Shown piece after piece: positions 26,153-34,306 of a stretch of DNA of 64,000 bases (position 1 is its first letter; each line of letters begins with the position of its first letter). The notes under the pieces were generated by a model. It saw only the letters and a program-made list of their open reading frames with translations. It did not search any database and was not told the DNA's origin. The DNA lies in the NCBI RefSeq assembly GCF_024298865.1, contig NZ_CP101161.1, positions 703,227-767,226 of the forward strand, read 5' to 3'. The position numbers and the translations under genes are program-made. The stretch is from Halorarius halobius (lineage in GTDB: Archaea > Halobacteriota > Halobacteria > Halobacteriales > Haloarculaceae).

Positions 26153-27276
26153 GCTGGCTCGCCGCCACCCGGATGGCGTGGGAGAACCTCCGGCGCAACC
26201 GCCTGCGGAGCGTGCTCGCCGCGCTGGGCATCGTCATCGGCGTGCTGGCTATCGCCACGCTCGGCGTGTTCGGCAACGTCCTCCAGCTTGCGGCGACCGA
26301 CTCGTTCGGCGGCATCGGCAACCAGGTCATCGTCTCGCCGAACGCCGACGCCGGGGTCGAACAGCTCCAGCAACGCGACGTGATGACCGTCCGCCGGGTC
26401 GCGGACGGCCGGGGCGAGGTCGTGCCGCTCGTCACCGGCGGCGCGGTCGTCACCGCCAGCGGCGGCTCCACGTTCGCACAGCTGTACGGCACCGACGAGC
26501 CGGGCGTCCTGTTCGAGGCGCGCAACGGGACCATCCCGCCCCAACTGCGGCAGGGGGCGCTCGTCGGACCGCAGGTGGCCGACCGGCTCGGGGTCGGCGT
26601 GGGCGGCGCCATCGAGATAGAGGGGAACCGCTACCGCGTCGTCGCCGTCATGCGTGAGGCACAGGACATCTCGCCGGTCACGCCCGACTCGGCAGTGGTG
26701 CTCCCGCCCGGGGAGTTTGCCGACGAGACCCCCTCGCAGGTGGTCGTGCAGGCGAACTCCCGCGAGGACGCACAGGTCGTCGCGAGCGAGGTCCGTGCCC
26801 GGCTGAACGCCCGCGACCAGCGCGTCAGCGTGTTCGAGCTATCGAGCGTCATCGACCGCATCCAGGAGTTCTTCGGCCTGCTGAACGCCTTCCTCATCGC
26901 GCTGGCGGCCGTGTCGCTGGTCGTCGCGGGCGTCGCCATCTTCAACGTGATGCTGATGAGCACGACCGAGCGCCGGGGCGAAATCGGCGTCCTGCGTGCG
27001 GTCGGCGTCCAGAAGCGCGACGTGTTGCGGATGCTCGTCGTCGAGGCCGGCCTGCTCGGCGTCGCGGGCGGCGTCGCCGGCCTCCTGCTGTCAGTGGTCG
27101 CCGTCCTCGGACTCTACTACGTCACGCCCATCGAACTGGCGACGGTCACGGACCCCTCGAACCTCCCGTTCGTCGTGCTCGCGTTCGGGTTCGGCGTCGT
27201 CGTGGCGCTGGTCTCCGGGCTGTACCCGGCATGGAAGGCCGCCACGCTCCATCCGGTCGAGGCGCTCCGGTCGTGA
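26149..27276 (+). CDS. MacB/FtsX-type ABC permease
   Basis: The 375-residue product has one membrane helix near the start (RSVLAALGIVIGVLAIATLGVFG), a large extracellular MacB-like domain, and three C-terminal helices. NVMLMSTTERRGEIGVLRAVG is the signature coupling segment that contacts the ATPase. Its last codons are part of a threefold repeat CGCTCCGGTCGTGA that carries the stop codon. With the ATPase it forms a mechanotransmission-type transporter; the cargo is unknown. Confidence 0.92.
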   Translation: MSWLAATRMAWENLRRNRLRSVLAALGIVIGVLAIATLGVFGNVLQLAATDSFGGIGNQVIVSPNADAGVEQLQQRDVMTVRRVADGRGEVVPLVTGGAVVTASGGSTFAQLYGTDEPGVLFEARNGTIPPQLRQGALVGPQVADRLGVGVGGAIEIEGNRYRVVAVMREAQDISPVTPDSAVVLPPGEFADETPSQVVVQANSREDAQVVASEVRARLNARDQRVSVFELSSVIDRIQEFFGLLNAFLIALAAVSLVVAGVAIFNVMLMSTTERRGEIGVLRAVGVQKRDVLRMLVVEAGLLGVAGGVAGLLLSVVAVLGLYYVTPIELATVTDPSNLPFVVLAFGFGVVVALVSGLYPAWKAATLHPVEALRS

Positions 27277-27304
27277 CGCTCCGGTCGTGACGCTCCGGTC
27301 GTGA
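27263..27304 (+). repeat. Three tandem 14-base repeats spanning a stop codon
   Basis: CGCTCCGGTCGTGA is repeated three times without gaps. The first copy encodes the last residues and the TGA stop of the permease gene, so the other two extend past the gene. They probably arose by slippage. Confidence 0.8.
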
Positions 27305-27349
27305 CGAGCGGGGCCGGAGCTATTTGACGACGGCCCACCTACACCGGGC

Positions 27350-27886
27350 GTGGACGCCATCGAGGCCAGCACCGTCGTCTACGTTCCTCGGAGGGAGGTG
27401 TTCGAGTTCATCCAGGGGTACTCGGGCGCGACGGAGTACGCCGACCACGTCGAGCGCGTGCGGCAGTTCGGCGACGGCGGCCCGGGCACCGACTACCGTA
27501 TCACCGTCTCGTGGTGGCGGTTCGACTACACCGCCGTCACGCGCGTCACGGACGTCGACCCGCCGACGCGCATCGACTGGCGCTCGACGAAGCGCCCGGA
27601 AGCGACGGGGTCCTGGCACATCGAGTCGGTCGACCCGCCCGCGGACCCGCCGCCGGACGTCGACCCCGAGACGGCGACGGAGCTCCGCCTGCGCATCGAG
27701 TTCGACCCCGAGAGCGTGCTGGGCGCGCGCCTCTCGGGACCGCTCCCGGTCGAGGCGGTGCTCGACCGCGTGAAGCCGGTGGTCGTCAGCGAGTCCGAGG
27801 CCGCGGTGGCGGCGCTGGTCGCGGACCTCGAAGGCAGGCGCCGCGAGGTGGACCTGACGGTCCATCGTGCGCCACGGTCGCTGTAA
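27350..27886 (+). CDS. SRPBCC/polyketide cyclase-like lipid-binding protein
   Basis: The 178-residue product begins at GTG and reads MDAIEASTVVYVPRREVFEF, the usual first strand and helix of an SRPBCC (START-like) fold. YITVSWWRFDYTAVTRVT-like strands follow, then a long C-terminal helix, SESEAAVAALVADLEGRR. Such proteins bind hydrophobic ligands in a cavity. No ligand can be named. It lies behind the ABC operon in the same direction with a 73-base gap containing the tandem repeats. Confidence 0.75.
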   Translation: MDAIEASTVVYVPRREVFEFIQGYSGATEYADHVERVRQFGDGGPGTDYRITVSWWRFDYTAVTRVTDVDPPTRIDWRSTKRPEATGSWHIESVDPPADPPPDVDPETATELRLRIEFDPESVLGARLSGPLPVEAVLDRVKPVVVSESEAAVAALVADLEGRRREVDLTVHRAPRSL

Positions 27887-27985
27887 AACGGGACCGAACC
27901 GGTCCCGGGGGGTTGTGCATGGCAGCTCGATTCGGCACCGAGCTACCGATGACTACCGGACCGCCACGGAAACCCCTTCTCCCGT

Positions 27986-28462
27986 CTATTCGAGGCTCGT
28001 GCCGCCGTCGGCGACCGCGTCCGCCATCCGGTCGGTGAAGTCCCACGAGTGGAACCGCGCGGCGTCGATGCGGAGAACCACCTCCTCGCGGTCGTCGGCG
28101 AGCAGGCGCTCCGCCAGCGAGGAGTCGGTGCCGCCGAGATAGCGGTCGAGGAGGTCGCGCAACAGCGTCTTCTCCGGGTCGGGTTCGACGCTGGCGGTGC
28201 CGTTCCCTCGGACGCCGACGTACGGCGGCTCCTCGACGGACACCTCGAACGCCACCGAGGGGTCGGCGCGGAGATACCGCACCACGTCGGCGTCCGCACC
28301 GGTGGCACACAGCAGGTCGCCGTCGCGGTACTGGTACCACAGCGACAGCATCCACAGCTCCCCGTCTGGCGTGTGGCACGCCAGACGTATCGGGACGGTG
28401 CCAGCGTCGCTCGTCAGGAACGCCTCCGCCTCCTCGCGGCTCCACGCGCCGGTGACCTCCAT
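27986..28462 (-). CDS. Pyridoxamine 5'-phosphate oxidase family (flavin-binding split barrel)
   Basis: The 158-residue product has the split-barrel order: an N-terminal helix SREEAEAFLT, strand pair VPIRLACHTPDGELWMLSLWYQYRDGDLL, the LRADPSVAFEVSVEEPPYVGVRGNG segment, and a C-terminal region LLDRYLGGTDSSLAERLL. These match small PPOX-type proteins that bind FMN, F420 or haem. The gene is divergent from the YqhA-like gene. Cofactor and substrate are not known. Confidence 0.83.
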   Translation of the reverse strand: MEVTGAWSREEAEAFLTSDAGTVPIRLACHTPDGELWMLSLWYQYRDGDLLCATGADADVVRYLRADPSVAFEVSVEEPPYVGVRGNGTASVEPDPEKTLLRDLLDRYLGGTDSSLAERLLADDREEVVLRIDAARFHSWDFTDRMADAVADGGTSLE

Positions 28463-28573
28463 GAATCGGTGATACGCCCCGGAGGGGGATAAGTGGCGGT
28501 AGCACTGGTCGCCACCCGACCACCTGTCATCGTCCGAGCACTAAAGTGGCTCCTACCGCGAGCAGTGGTAACG

Positions 28574-29152
28574 ATGGCGGGGGACAGCGAGTCGGTGGGG
28601 ACCACCGGCGGCGAACGGGACGTGACGGACCTCGAGAAGAAGCCGGCCGAGCGCTGGCTGGACGACCACTTCGAGCCGGTGTTCTTCCAGATGCGCTACT
28701 TCCTGCTGATGCCGGTGCTGGTGGCGTTCGTCGGCGCGATGACGATGTTCGCGGTCGGCGGCTACCACACGTTCAAGGCAGTGGCGGCGCTCGTGATCCA
28801 GTTCCAGGTCGGCGGCGCGAAGGTCACCCTGCCCATCATCAAGGCGCTCGACGCGTTCCTCGTGGGCATCATCCTCGTCATCTTCTCGTTCGGCGTCTAC
28901 GACTTCTTCATCAGCACGCTCGACCCCGCGAGATACGCCAGCATCCGCCCCGACTGGTTCAAGTTCGACTCCACCGGCGAACTGAAGAACAAACTCATCG
29001 AGGTGGTGCTGGTCATCCTCGCCATCAAGTTCTTCGAGCAGATAGTCGCCAACATCGACCAGTTCACCAGCCCCGAAATCTATCTGGTGATTCCGGCCGG
29101 GGCCGCTATCCTGGCTGTGAGTCTCGGGTTCTTCAAGTGGGCGACGGAGTGA
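28574..29152 (+). CDS. YqhA/UPF0114 family membrane protein
   Basis: The 192-residue product has four hydrophobic segments. It shows the family's features: FEPVFFQMRYFLLMPVLVAF at the start of helix 1, VGIILVIFSFGVYDFFIST in the third segment and LIEVVLVILAIKFFEQI in the fourth region. It closely resembles UPF0114, an uncharacterised family distantly like ion channels. The MAGDSESVG start was chosen because the upstream extension is basic and not conserved in look. Confidence 0.85.
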   Translation: MAGDSESVGTTGGERDVTDLEKKPAERWLDDHFEPVFFQMRYFLLMPVLVAFVGAMTMFAVGGYHTFKAVAALVIQFQVGGAKVTLPIIKALDAFLVGIILVIFSFGVYDFFISTLDPARYASIRPDWFKFDSTGELKNKLIEVVLVILAIKFFEQIVANIDQFTSPEIYLVIPAGAAILAVSLGFFKWATE

Positions 29153-29491
29153 GACAGCACGTCCCACGGCCGCCGCTCGTGACCAGCATCCGCGCGAGCG
29201 AGCGCGGTTCACGGGACGAGCGGGGGGTTCGGACGGGACGAGCGGGGGGTTCGGACCAGGTCGAGGTAACGGGGACGTCCGCGGGTGGCTCTCATCGGTC
29301 CCGTTGGAATTTTCTAATACTCGATAAGAATAGCGCACTGAATATACACAGTAGATGAAGCACGGTGCTGTCTCACGATAGTATCATCAATATCTCCCCA
29401 CAACGTGGGTGCGAGTTTCATCGTGACTTGGTCTCAAAAATGTACAAACAGTTATCCACCTGCAAACCGTTTTTCAATATAATTACTTTTC
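29153..29491. other. Intergenic stretch with tandem repeat and AT-rich promoter region
   Basis: No gene is supported in these 339 bases. The left part holds two copies of a 22-base repeat at 29,212-29,255. The right part, from about 29,315, changes abruptly to AT-rich DNA with TTTTTCAATATAATTAC just before the next start codon, which should serve as promoter for the Tat-secreted protein. Confidence 0.5.
29212..29255 (+). repeat. Two tandem 22-base repeats
   Basis: The 22-base unit starting CGGGACGAGCGGGG occurs twice head to tail without mismatch. The unit includes GACGAGCGGGG, which also occurs in the att repeats of the provirus nearby (30,547 and 45,137). Confidence 0.75.
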
Positions 29492-30442
29492 ATGCCAAGC
29501 GACACGTCCCTCACCCGCCGAGCGGCACTCGTGTTCATGGCGGGTGGTGCAGGGCTCCTGATGTCCGAAACGGGAGCCTTCACTCGAATTAGCGGAGACA
29601 GGGGCGTCGACGTTGGCGTCGCCTCCGGGGACGATGCACTGCTCGGTCTGAGTGATCAATCCAGCGGGTCTGCAGTTTCCGGCCCCGGTGACGCTACCAC
29701 CGTCTACGACATCACGGACAATACCGGCGCGTTCTCGGCATCGGACATCGGCGTAACTGTGTCGGCGTTGATTGACCAAAGCGGGATAGAGACTACTACG
29801 CCCCCAGTTCAAGCAACCGTCTCCGGAAGCGGAAGCCAGTTCTCCGTAGCCATCAGTTGCACGACCGATACGAGCAGTCTCGGCAAGTCGTATCACGTCG
29901 TGCTGGAGTTTGATGCGGAGTCGGACGGCATTTCCATCAGTACGACGTCCACGACCAACTCGTACGTCAGCATCACCTGTGCGTACGATTACGGCGATTC
30001 GAACAACTACCGTGATCAGGAGAGCGGCGACGCCGTACAACCGACCGACGCGAGCGGAGATATCGAAAACCCATCCGCGGTCAACGAGAAGGACGACACC
30101 ACCGCGACAGCGATCTCCGCTGGCGGCCAGGAAGACCTCAAGGTCGGCTATTCACTGCCGCCGGTAGCCGAGACGGCCACCACGTACGAGATGAACTTCG
30201 TCGTAAAGAGCATTCAGGCGGGCGGGGGTAATTTCGGATTCTATCTCGTCGACAGCACGGGACAGCAACTCACGGACCGACAAGTCCTCAGTACGGGGGA
30301 CAAGATGTACTCGTTCACGGATGCGGAAGAACAGAATATCGCCGCCAATTACGACGACCTCTACCTGATCATCGATTCGAGTACGACTGGCAAGGGGAAT
30401 CGAGAGATGGAACTCGACTATTTCGACCTCGTCTCGAGTTGA
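29492..30442 (+). CDS. Tat-exported haloarchaeal surface protein of unknown function
   Basis: The 316-residue product starts with a twin-arginine signal, LTRRAALVFMAGGAGLL, then GAFTRISGDRGVDVGVASGDDALLGL. This opening is shared by many haloarchaeal exported proteins related to DUF1102/TasA-like domains. The rest is rich in Ser, Thr, Gly and Asp with few positive residues, suited to the high-salt exterior, and beta-rich. No C-terminal anchor is seen, so it may be released or assembled on the surface. Codon use is less GC-rich than in neighbours. It lies outside the provirus, 105 bases left of attL. Confidence 0.7.
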   Translation: MPSDTSLTRRAALVFMAGGAGLLMSETGAFTRISGDRGVDVGVASGDDALLGLSDQSSGSAVSGPGDATTVYDITDNTGAFSASDIGVTVSALIDQSGIETTTPPVQATVSGSGSQFSVAISCTTDTSSLGKSYHVVLEFDAESDGISISTTSTTNSYVSITCAYDYGDSNNYRDQESGDAVQPTDASGDIENPSAVNEKDDTTATAISAGGQEDLKVGYSLPPVAETATTYEMNFVVKSIQAGGGNFGFYLVDSTGQQLTDRQVLSTGDKMYSFTDAEEQNIAANYDDLYLIIDSSTTGKGNREMELDYFDLVSS

Positions 30443-30614
30443 ACGAGACGTTCCCACGTCACCGCCCCGTCCACTGTATCGACCGTTCGCGGCTCGCGCG
30501 GCCGAGCACACGCTACGCGGTGCTCGGCTGTAGTTCGCCGCAGAATATGGACGAGCGGGGGAGCCGAGTTTGCGACCACCGACAGGGGGTCGAATGAAGT
30601 GTTTCCGAACATGG
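30443..30614. other. Junction region holding attL
   Basis: This 172-base gap between the exported protein and the integrase contains GCGCGGCCGAGCACACGC...GCGGTGCTCGGC, a GC hairpin near 30,498-30,530, and the left att copy at 30,547-30,560. To its right provirus sequence begins. Confidence 0.6.
30547..30560 (+). repeat. attL, left attachment repeat
   Basis: ATGGACGAGCGGGG here is identical to the tRNA-Ala 3' end at 45,137-45,150 and in the same orientation. The next base differs (G against A), so the visible core is 14 bases. Confidence 0.85.
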
Positions 30615-31628
30615 TCACTCGGGGAGGTCGCCCTTACGAACCTCCATTTTCTGACGCTCGTTCCGGGCGTCGTAGTGTTTGTAGAGCGTGTCGAGGCCAA
30701 CGTCCATCCGCTCGGACACGACCTCCGGCGACGTGCCCTCGTTGAGATGCTGGGTGATCGCGCCGCGGCGGACCGCGTGGGGAGATCGGGCCGACGGGCA
30801 CTTCGACGGGTAGCCGTCGGTCCCGCGAGCCTCGCAGTTCGACGGCTCCCGGTCGTGTGGGCACTCGCCGTACTCGCAGGGGTGGGTCGCCTTGTTCACC
30901 CACTTGTAGATGGTGTCGCCACCGGGCCGGCCGTACTCGGTCGTGATCAGGGGCCGCCGGCCGTGGTCGTCCGTAACCTCCGGGCGGTCGGGGTTGTCGA
31001 GGTAGTCCTTGACGATCTGGAACCAGCGCGGACCCAGGAACACCCACCGGCTACCGGCGTCACCGTTCTTCAGGCGGGTACCCTCGTCGAGGCGATGCTC
31101 CAGCCGGACGGCATGGTCTTCCTCCTTCAGGTCGTCCACGTCGATGGAGCGGAGGGCCGACCGGCGCATTCCGGTGCGCCACAGTAGCGCCATCACGACG
31201 TGCCGGCGACTCGCGTAGTGGAAGCGGTCGAGCGAGCCGAGGATGCGTTCGGCGCGCTGGGGTTCCAGGTGGACGCCGCGGGTGTTCTCCACGTCGCGCA
31301 GCTGCGGCGCGTAGATGCGTTCGGCGAGCCCCTGCTCGACGGCCTCGATATTCGCCCAGAAGCGCAGCGCCTCACGGACCGAGGAAATCTGCTTCTCGAC
31401 GGTCGATTTCGCCACCTGCTCGCAGCGCCAGGAGACGAAATCGGAGAGTTGGCGGCCGGTCAGGTTGTTCAGGTTCTCGATTTCCTCCTCCTCGCACCAG
31501 TCGAGGAAGTGGTTCATCCGCGTCACGTCGTTCTGATACGTCGTATCTCGGTTGCCCGAGTCCCGCCGCATGGCGAGGAAGCGGTCGACGCCATCCTCCG
31601 GCGAGAGGGGTTGGAGAGTATCCGGCAT
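30615..31628 (-). CDS. int: Tyrosine recombinase, provirus integrase
   Basis: The 337-residue product has an N-terminal SAM-like DNA-binding domain (residues 5-95) and a catalytic domain. Catalytic residues are R155 in WRTGMRRSALR, K187 near RLKNGDAG, H284 and R287 in PHAVRRGAIT, and the nucleophile Y316 in DTLYKHYD. A cysteine cluster, C251, C256, C265 and C277, typical of haloarchaeal integrases, should bind zinc. The start MPDTLQPL at 31628 was chosen because a TATA-like AAAATATATG lies at 31,653-31,662; in-frame ATGs at 31652 and 31655 overlap that box. A perfect inverted repeat overlaps the expected transcription start. Confidence 0.93.
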   Translation of the reverse strand: MPDTLQPLSPEDGVDRFLAMRRDSGNRDTTYQNDVTRMNHFLDWCEEEEIENLNNLTGRQLSDFVSWRCEQVAKSTVEKQISSVREALRFWANIEAVEQGLAERIYAPQLRDVENTRGVHLEPQRAERILGSLDRFHYASRRHVVMALLWRTGMRRSALRSIDVDDLKEEDHAVRLEHRLDEGTRLKNGDAGSRWVFLGPRWFQIVKDYLDNPDRPEVTDDHGRRPLITTEYGRPGGDTIYKWVNKATHPCEYGECPHDREPSNCEARGTDGYPSKCPSARSPHAVRRGAITQHLNEGTSPEVVSERMDVGLDTLYKHYDARNERQKMEVRKGDLPE

Positions 31629-31646
31629 AGAATCCGAAAGGATTCT
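31629..31646. promoter_or_regulatory. Operator-like inverted repeat at the integrase start
   Basis: AGAATCC-GAAA-GGATTCT is a perfect seven-base inverted repeat directly upstream of the chosen integrase start and downstream of its TATA box. A repressor bound here, perhaps one of the adjacent winged-helix proteins, would block integrase transcription. Confidence 0.5.
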
Positions 31647-31652
31647 GGACAT

Positions 31653-31662
31653 CATATATTTT
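31653..31662 (-). promoter_or_regulatory. TATA box of the integrase
   Basis: The minus strand reads AAAATATATG, centred about 30 bases before the MPDT start codon. A second A/T-rich block, ACAATATAGC, lies about 15 bases further upstream. Confidence 0.45.
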
Positions 31663-31762
31663 GTGACAAGCTATATTGTATAGTGATAAGCTCAGATTGA
31701 GTCCAAATATCATATAAGATTCATCGGCACATAATGAAGTATCGGGATTCAATATAAGCAGT

Positions 31763-32086
31763 ATGAGAAAATCGGCGGACTGGATGGTCTTGCTGGACGA
31801 CCGCATCCTCGAACTTCTACGGGAGGATGAGGAGGGGATTCTATCGCCGTCCGAAATCGCCGCCGATGACCGAATCACCTACAGTTCGCAGTACGTGGGA
31901 AAGCGACTGAGAAAACTCGCAGAGGAAGGATACGTACAACGATTCGGAACCGGAGTCTACCGAATTACCGAGCAGGGGGAAGCATATCTCGACGAGGAAT
32001 ACGATGCCATCGAAGACAGGTGGATTACCGACGAGCAGGACGGCACCGACGGGCCGACCGCCGGGGAGGAGGTCGGGAACGGGTAA
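31763..32086 (+). CDS. Winged-helix DNA-binding protein, PhiH1-repressor-like (first copy)
   Basis: The 107-residue product opens WMVLLDDRILELLREDEEG, followed by a helix-turn-helix (LSPSEIAADDRITYSSQYVGKRLRKLAEEG) and the wing YVQRFGTGVYRITEQGEAYL. This matches the PhiH1/PhiCh1-type repressor group found in haloviruses. It is divergent from the integrase and just upstream of a second, related gene. It is likely the lysogeny switch of the provirus, perhaps acting on the inverted repeat beside the integrase start. The C-terminal 30 residues are an acidic tail. Confidence 0.8.
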   Translation: MRKSADWMVLLDDRILELLREDEEGILSPSEIAADDRITYSSQYVGKRLRKLAEEGYVQRFGTGVYRITEQGEAYLDEEYDAIEDRWITDEQDGTDGPTAGEEVGNG

Positions 32087-32092
32087 CTACTC

Positions 32093-32410
32093 ATGAGTCT
32101 CCGCCCGTCGCCCTCCTGGATGCAGCAGCTCGACGAACGGATTCTGGAGCTGCTGCAAGACGAATCGTGTGCGAGCTATCGGTACATCGCGGGCCTAGAC
32201 GAGATCAGCGCGTCGAAGTTGCGAGTTCGAGAGCGGTGCAAGGTACTGGCGCGGGTCGGGCTGGTCGAGGCTCTGTCCAACGAGCGGCGGGTGTGGGAAC
32301 TGACCGAGAAGGGGAAAAGGTATCTTGAGGGAAACATTCCAAAAGATGAGTTTCCCGATCCGTGGGCGGACGGTAAGACGCCAAGAGCTTGGTGGCAGAC
32401 TCCAAGCTAA
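32093..32410 (+). CDS. Winged-helix DNA-binding protein, PhiH1-repressor-like (second copy)
   Basis: The 105-residue product starts SWMQQLDERILELLQDESC and has the same helix-turn-helix and wing pattern as the gene six bases upstream, ending WELTEKGKRYLEGNI. The shared WMxxLDxRILELL stretch shows that the two arose by duplication. The recognition helices (SKLRVRERCKVLARVG against SQYVGKRLRKLAEEG) differ, so they should read different operators. Together they could form a two-repressor switch. Confidence 0.8.
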   Translation: MSLRPSPSWMQQLDERILELLQDESCASYRYIAGLDEISASKLRVRERCKVLARVGLVEALSNERRVWELTEKGKRYLEGNIPKDEFPDPWADGKTPRAWWQTPS

Positions 32411-32459
32411 TCCGTCGACTCGAACCGATTCTGCGTGCGAGTTGATCGATTCACGCACA

Positions 32460-32468
32460 ATATTAATA
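32460..32468 (+). promoter_or_regulatory. TATA box of the AT-rich PD-(D/E)XK gene
   Basis: ATATTAATA is centred about 29 bases before the ATG at 32494, which fits a leaderless transcript separate from the repressor pair. Confidence 0.5.
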
Positions 32469-32493
32469 TCATTTGGACTAAATTTGGTAGTTA

Positions 32494-34188
32494 ATGGAAC
32501 GGCGGGAAGAACACTTTGAAAAAGCAATTGAATTGTTAGGCTCGGATTGGCTAACTGAACAGGATTCAAAATATCCAATCCATTCGAATGGCGTAGACCC
32601 TCTTAAAGTAAATCACCCGCCAAAAGTCGTTACACAATATCGGATTGCGAAGGAAGACTTGTATGGAGAGTCGGAGTCGATATTTTCTAAAAAGCCTCTT
32701 AGAGAGGACTCGGTGAGATTTCTTTGGATAGGAAAAGTGTACGAACTTGTAGAGGGCCTACCAGTCGTATCACCAAGTGGAGAAATACGCGAAGACTCCA
32801 CAGTCAAGGAATTGTTTCAGAATATACTACGTAGCAGCGATCAATTTGATAACGCATTCTACGAATTAGAAGTGGCTGCAGAGTACGTAGAGAGAGGTCA
32901 TAGACCCGCGTTTGTTGACGAAAACCTAACGACGAAGAAGTCCCCCGATATTGAATTATTAGATTTAGATGATCGTATCCAAATTGAATGCAAGCGATGC
33001 AGTATTAAAAGTTCGGATGAAAAATCCAACACTAACAAATCAGAAAAATTATTGTCAAAAATCAAAGACCATATTGAATCAGATAGTTATATTGCGGCAT
33101 TAGACTTGTCAAGAGAACCAAAGGGTAAAGAAGTGGACTCCATTTCAGAGGATTTGCCCAATTCACTAAAAATAAGCAAAATATCTGAGCAAGAGATTGA
33201 CTTGTCTTTTGGTAAGTTATATCTATTCCCATTCTTTGAACAAGGGATTATAGAACAACCAGTAGGGGGTTTAGAGGGGGCGGAGGTCCTTACAGAGTTC
33301 TACGAAACATACGTCCGTCCTGTTCTGGCGGGAAAGCTAGGTGAGAATAAGAGTTGGAGAGATCTGGGATATTGGGTGATATATTCGGAAAGTCAAGAAT
33401 CTGGGTCAATTGCGAGACATAAACATCCAATTTGGATTGGAGTGCTGAACGATTCAGATTCATCTGAATCAAGCGATAGATTAAGAAACCAATTCAAAGG
33501 AGTGAGCGGTAAGTTTGACAATAATCCTTCAGTATTACATATAAAAATCCCTGATTTTAGAGAGGGAGATGCTGTGCAAGATCTACGATTGAGACGACAA
33601 GCAGCGGGAGAATTAAAACAACGTCCGGGAATCTCGATTGTCGCGATTAATGGGTTTGATATAGTCGAGTCAGAAGGACAGATAGGTGTAAAAACACCTG
33701 AGACTATCATTCCGAACTATTTTCCAGAATACTCTCTTCCTGAGGACTTGAACCTTCTTAGTGGCAGTTTCGAGGACGCAATTGCATACGATGAGGTGCG
33801 AAGTGACGCAAATGAGGAATATATGTCTGATGAGGAGGGGTTAAAGCGTCTGCTGGATGAGGAAGAAGGGACTTTCAGTTTCAGATTTACTCCAGAGGAA
33901 TCGGCAGACGTTTGCGAGGCAAAGACCATCGTCAGGGAAGAGTCTTTAACTGGAAGTGCATCAATATCATTAGAAATAACCTCAGATAAGACTTTTATAT
34001 TCACTAGAACTACTGACCGAGGGAAATGGGTTTGTGAAGTTGGGTGTGGAGATATTCCAGACTTCACACCGATTCACTTTTTCTTAATTTGGTCTGACAA
34101 AATGGCAAAGCTGGCCGTCTCATCGGAAGCCTGGGAAGGTGAAATAATAGAAGACATATGCAATAAGCCAAATAAAAAGTCACGTTAG
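32494..34188 (+). CDS. AT-rich cargo gene: PD-(D/E)XK nuclease-like protein of unknown family
   Basis: The 564-residue product is visibly AT-rich in codon use, unlike the GC-rich host and the viral structural genes. I do not recognise the whole protein. Residues 120-170 look like a PD-(D/E)XK nuclease core: an acidic helix FYELEVAAEYVERGH, then P151-D152 and E165-C-K167 in SPDIELLDLDDRIQIECKR, with the usual spacing. The C-terminal 350 residues are mixed alpha/beta with no motif known to me. It has its own promoter, is oriented with the repressors, and converges on another nuclease-like gene. A DNA-targeting defence or superinfection-exclusion role is inferred. Confidence 0.72.
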   Translation: MERREEHFEKAIELLGSDWLTEQDSKYPIHSNGVDPLKVNHPPKVVTQYRIAKEDLYGESESIFSKKPLREDSVRFLWIGKVYELVEGLPVVSPSGEIREDSTVKELFQNILRSSDQFDNAFYELEVAAEYVERGHRPAFVDENLTTKKSPDIELLDLDDRIQIECKRCSIKSSDEKSNTNKSEKLLSKIKDHIESDSYIAALDLSREPKGKEVDSISEDLPNSLKISKISEQEIDLSFGKLYLFPFFEQGIIEQPVGGLEGAEVLTEFYETYVRPVLAGKLGENKSWRDLGYWVIYSESQESGSIARHKHPIWIGVLNDSDSSESSDRLRNQFKGVSGKFDNNPSVLHIKIPDFREGDAVQDLRLRRQAAGELKQRPGISIVAINGFDIVESEGQIGVKTPETIIPNYFPEYSLPEDLNLLSGSFEDAIAYDEVRSDANEEYMSDEEGLKRLLDEEEGTFSFRFTPEESADVCEAKTIVREESLTGSASISLEITSDKTFIFTRTTDRGKWVCEVGCGDIPDFTPIHFFLIWSDKMAKLAVSSEAWEGEIIEDICNKPNKKSR

Positions 34189-34211
34189 AAATTGAATTTT
34201 GTCAGCAGATA

Positions 34212-34251
34212 ACCGAGGCGTCCCACCCCGCAGGGGGGCGGTCGCCTCGGT
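34212..34251. terminator. Large GC hairpin between two convergent nuclease-like genes
   Basis: ACCGAGGCG and CGCCTCGGT form a nine-base perfect stem; the interior CACCCCGCAGGGGGG can pair further. It sits between an AT-rich gene and an opposing gene and could stop transcription from both sides. A replication-origin role for the rolling-circle Rep is an alternative. Confidence 0.5.
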
Positions 34252-34306
34252 CACAGGGTCGGTCGGTGAGTGAGCCGGAGCAACCGGCGTTAGAGCAAAG
34301 TACCTG

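Noticed and set aside
29492-30442. Exported protein as part of the provirus
   Set aside because: It lies left of attL at 30,547, so by the repeat evidence it belongs to the host chromosome, despite its lower GC.
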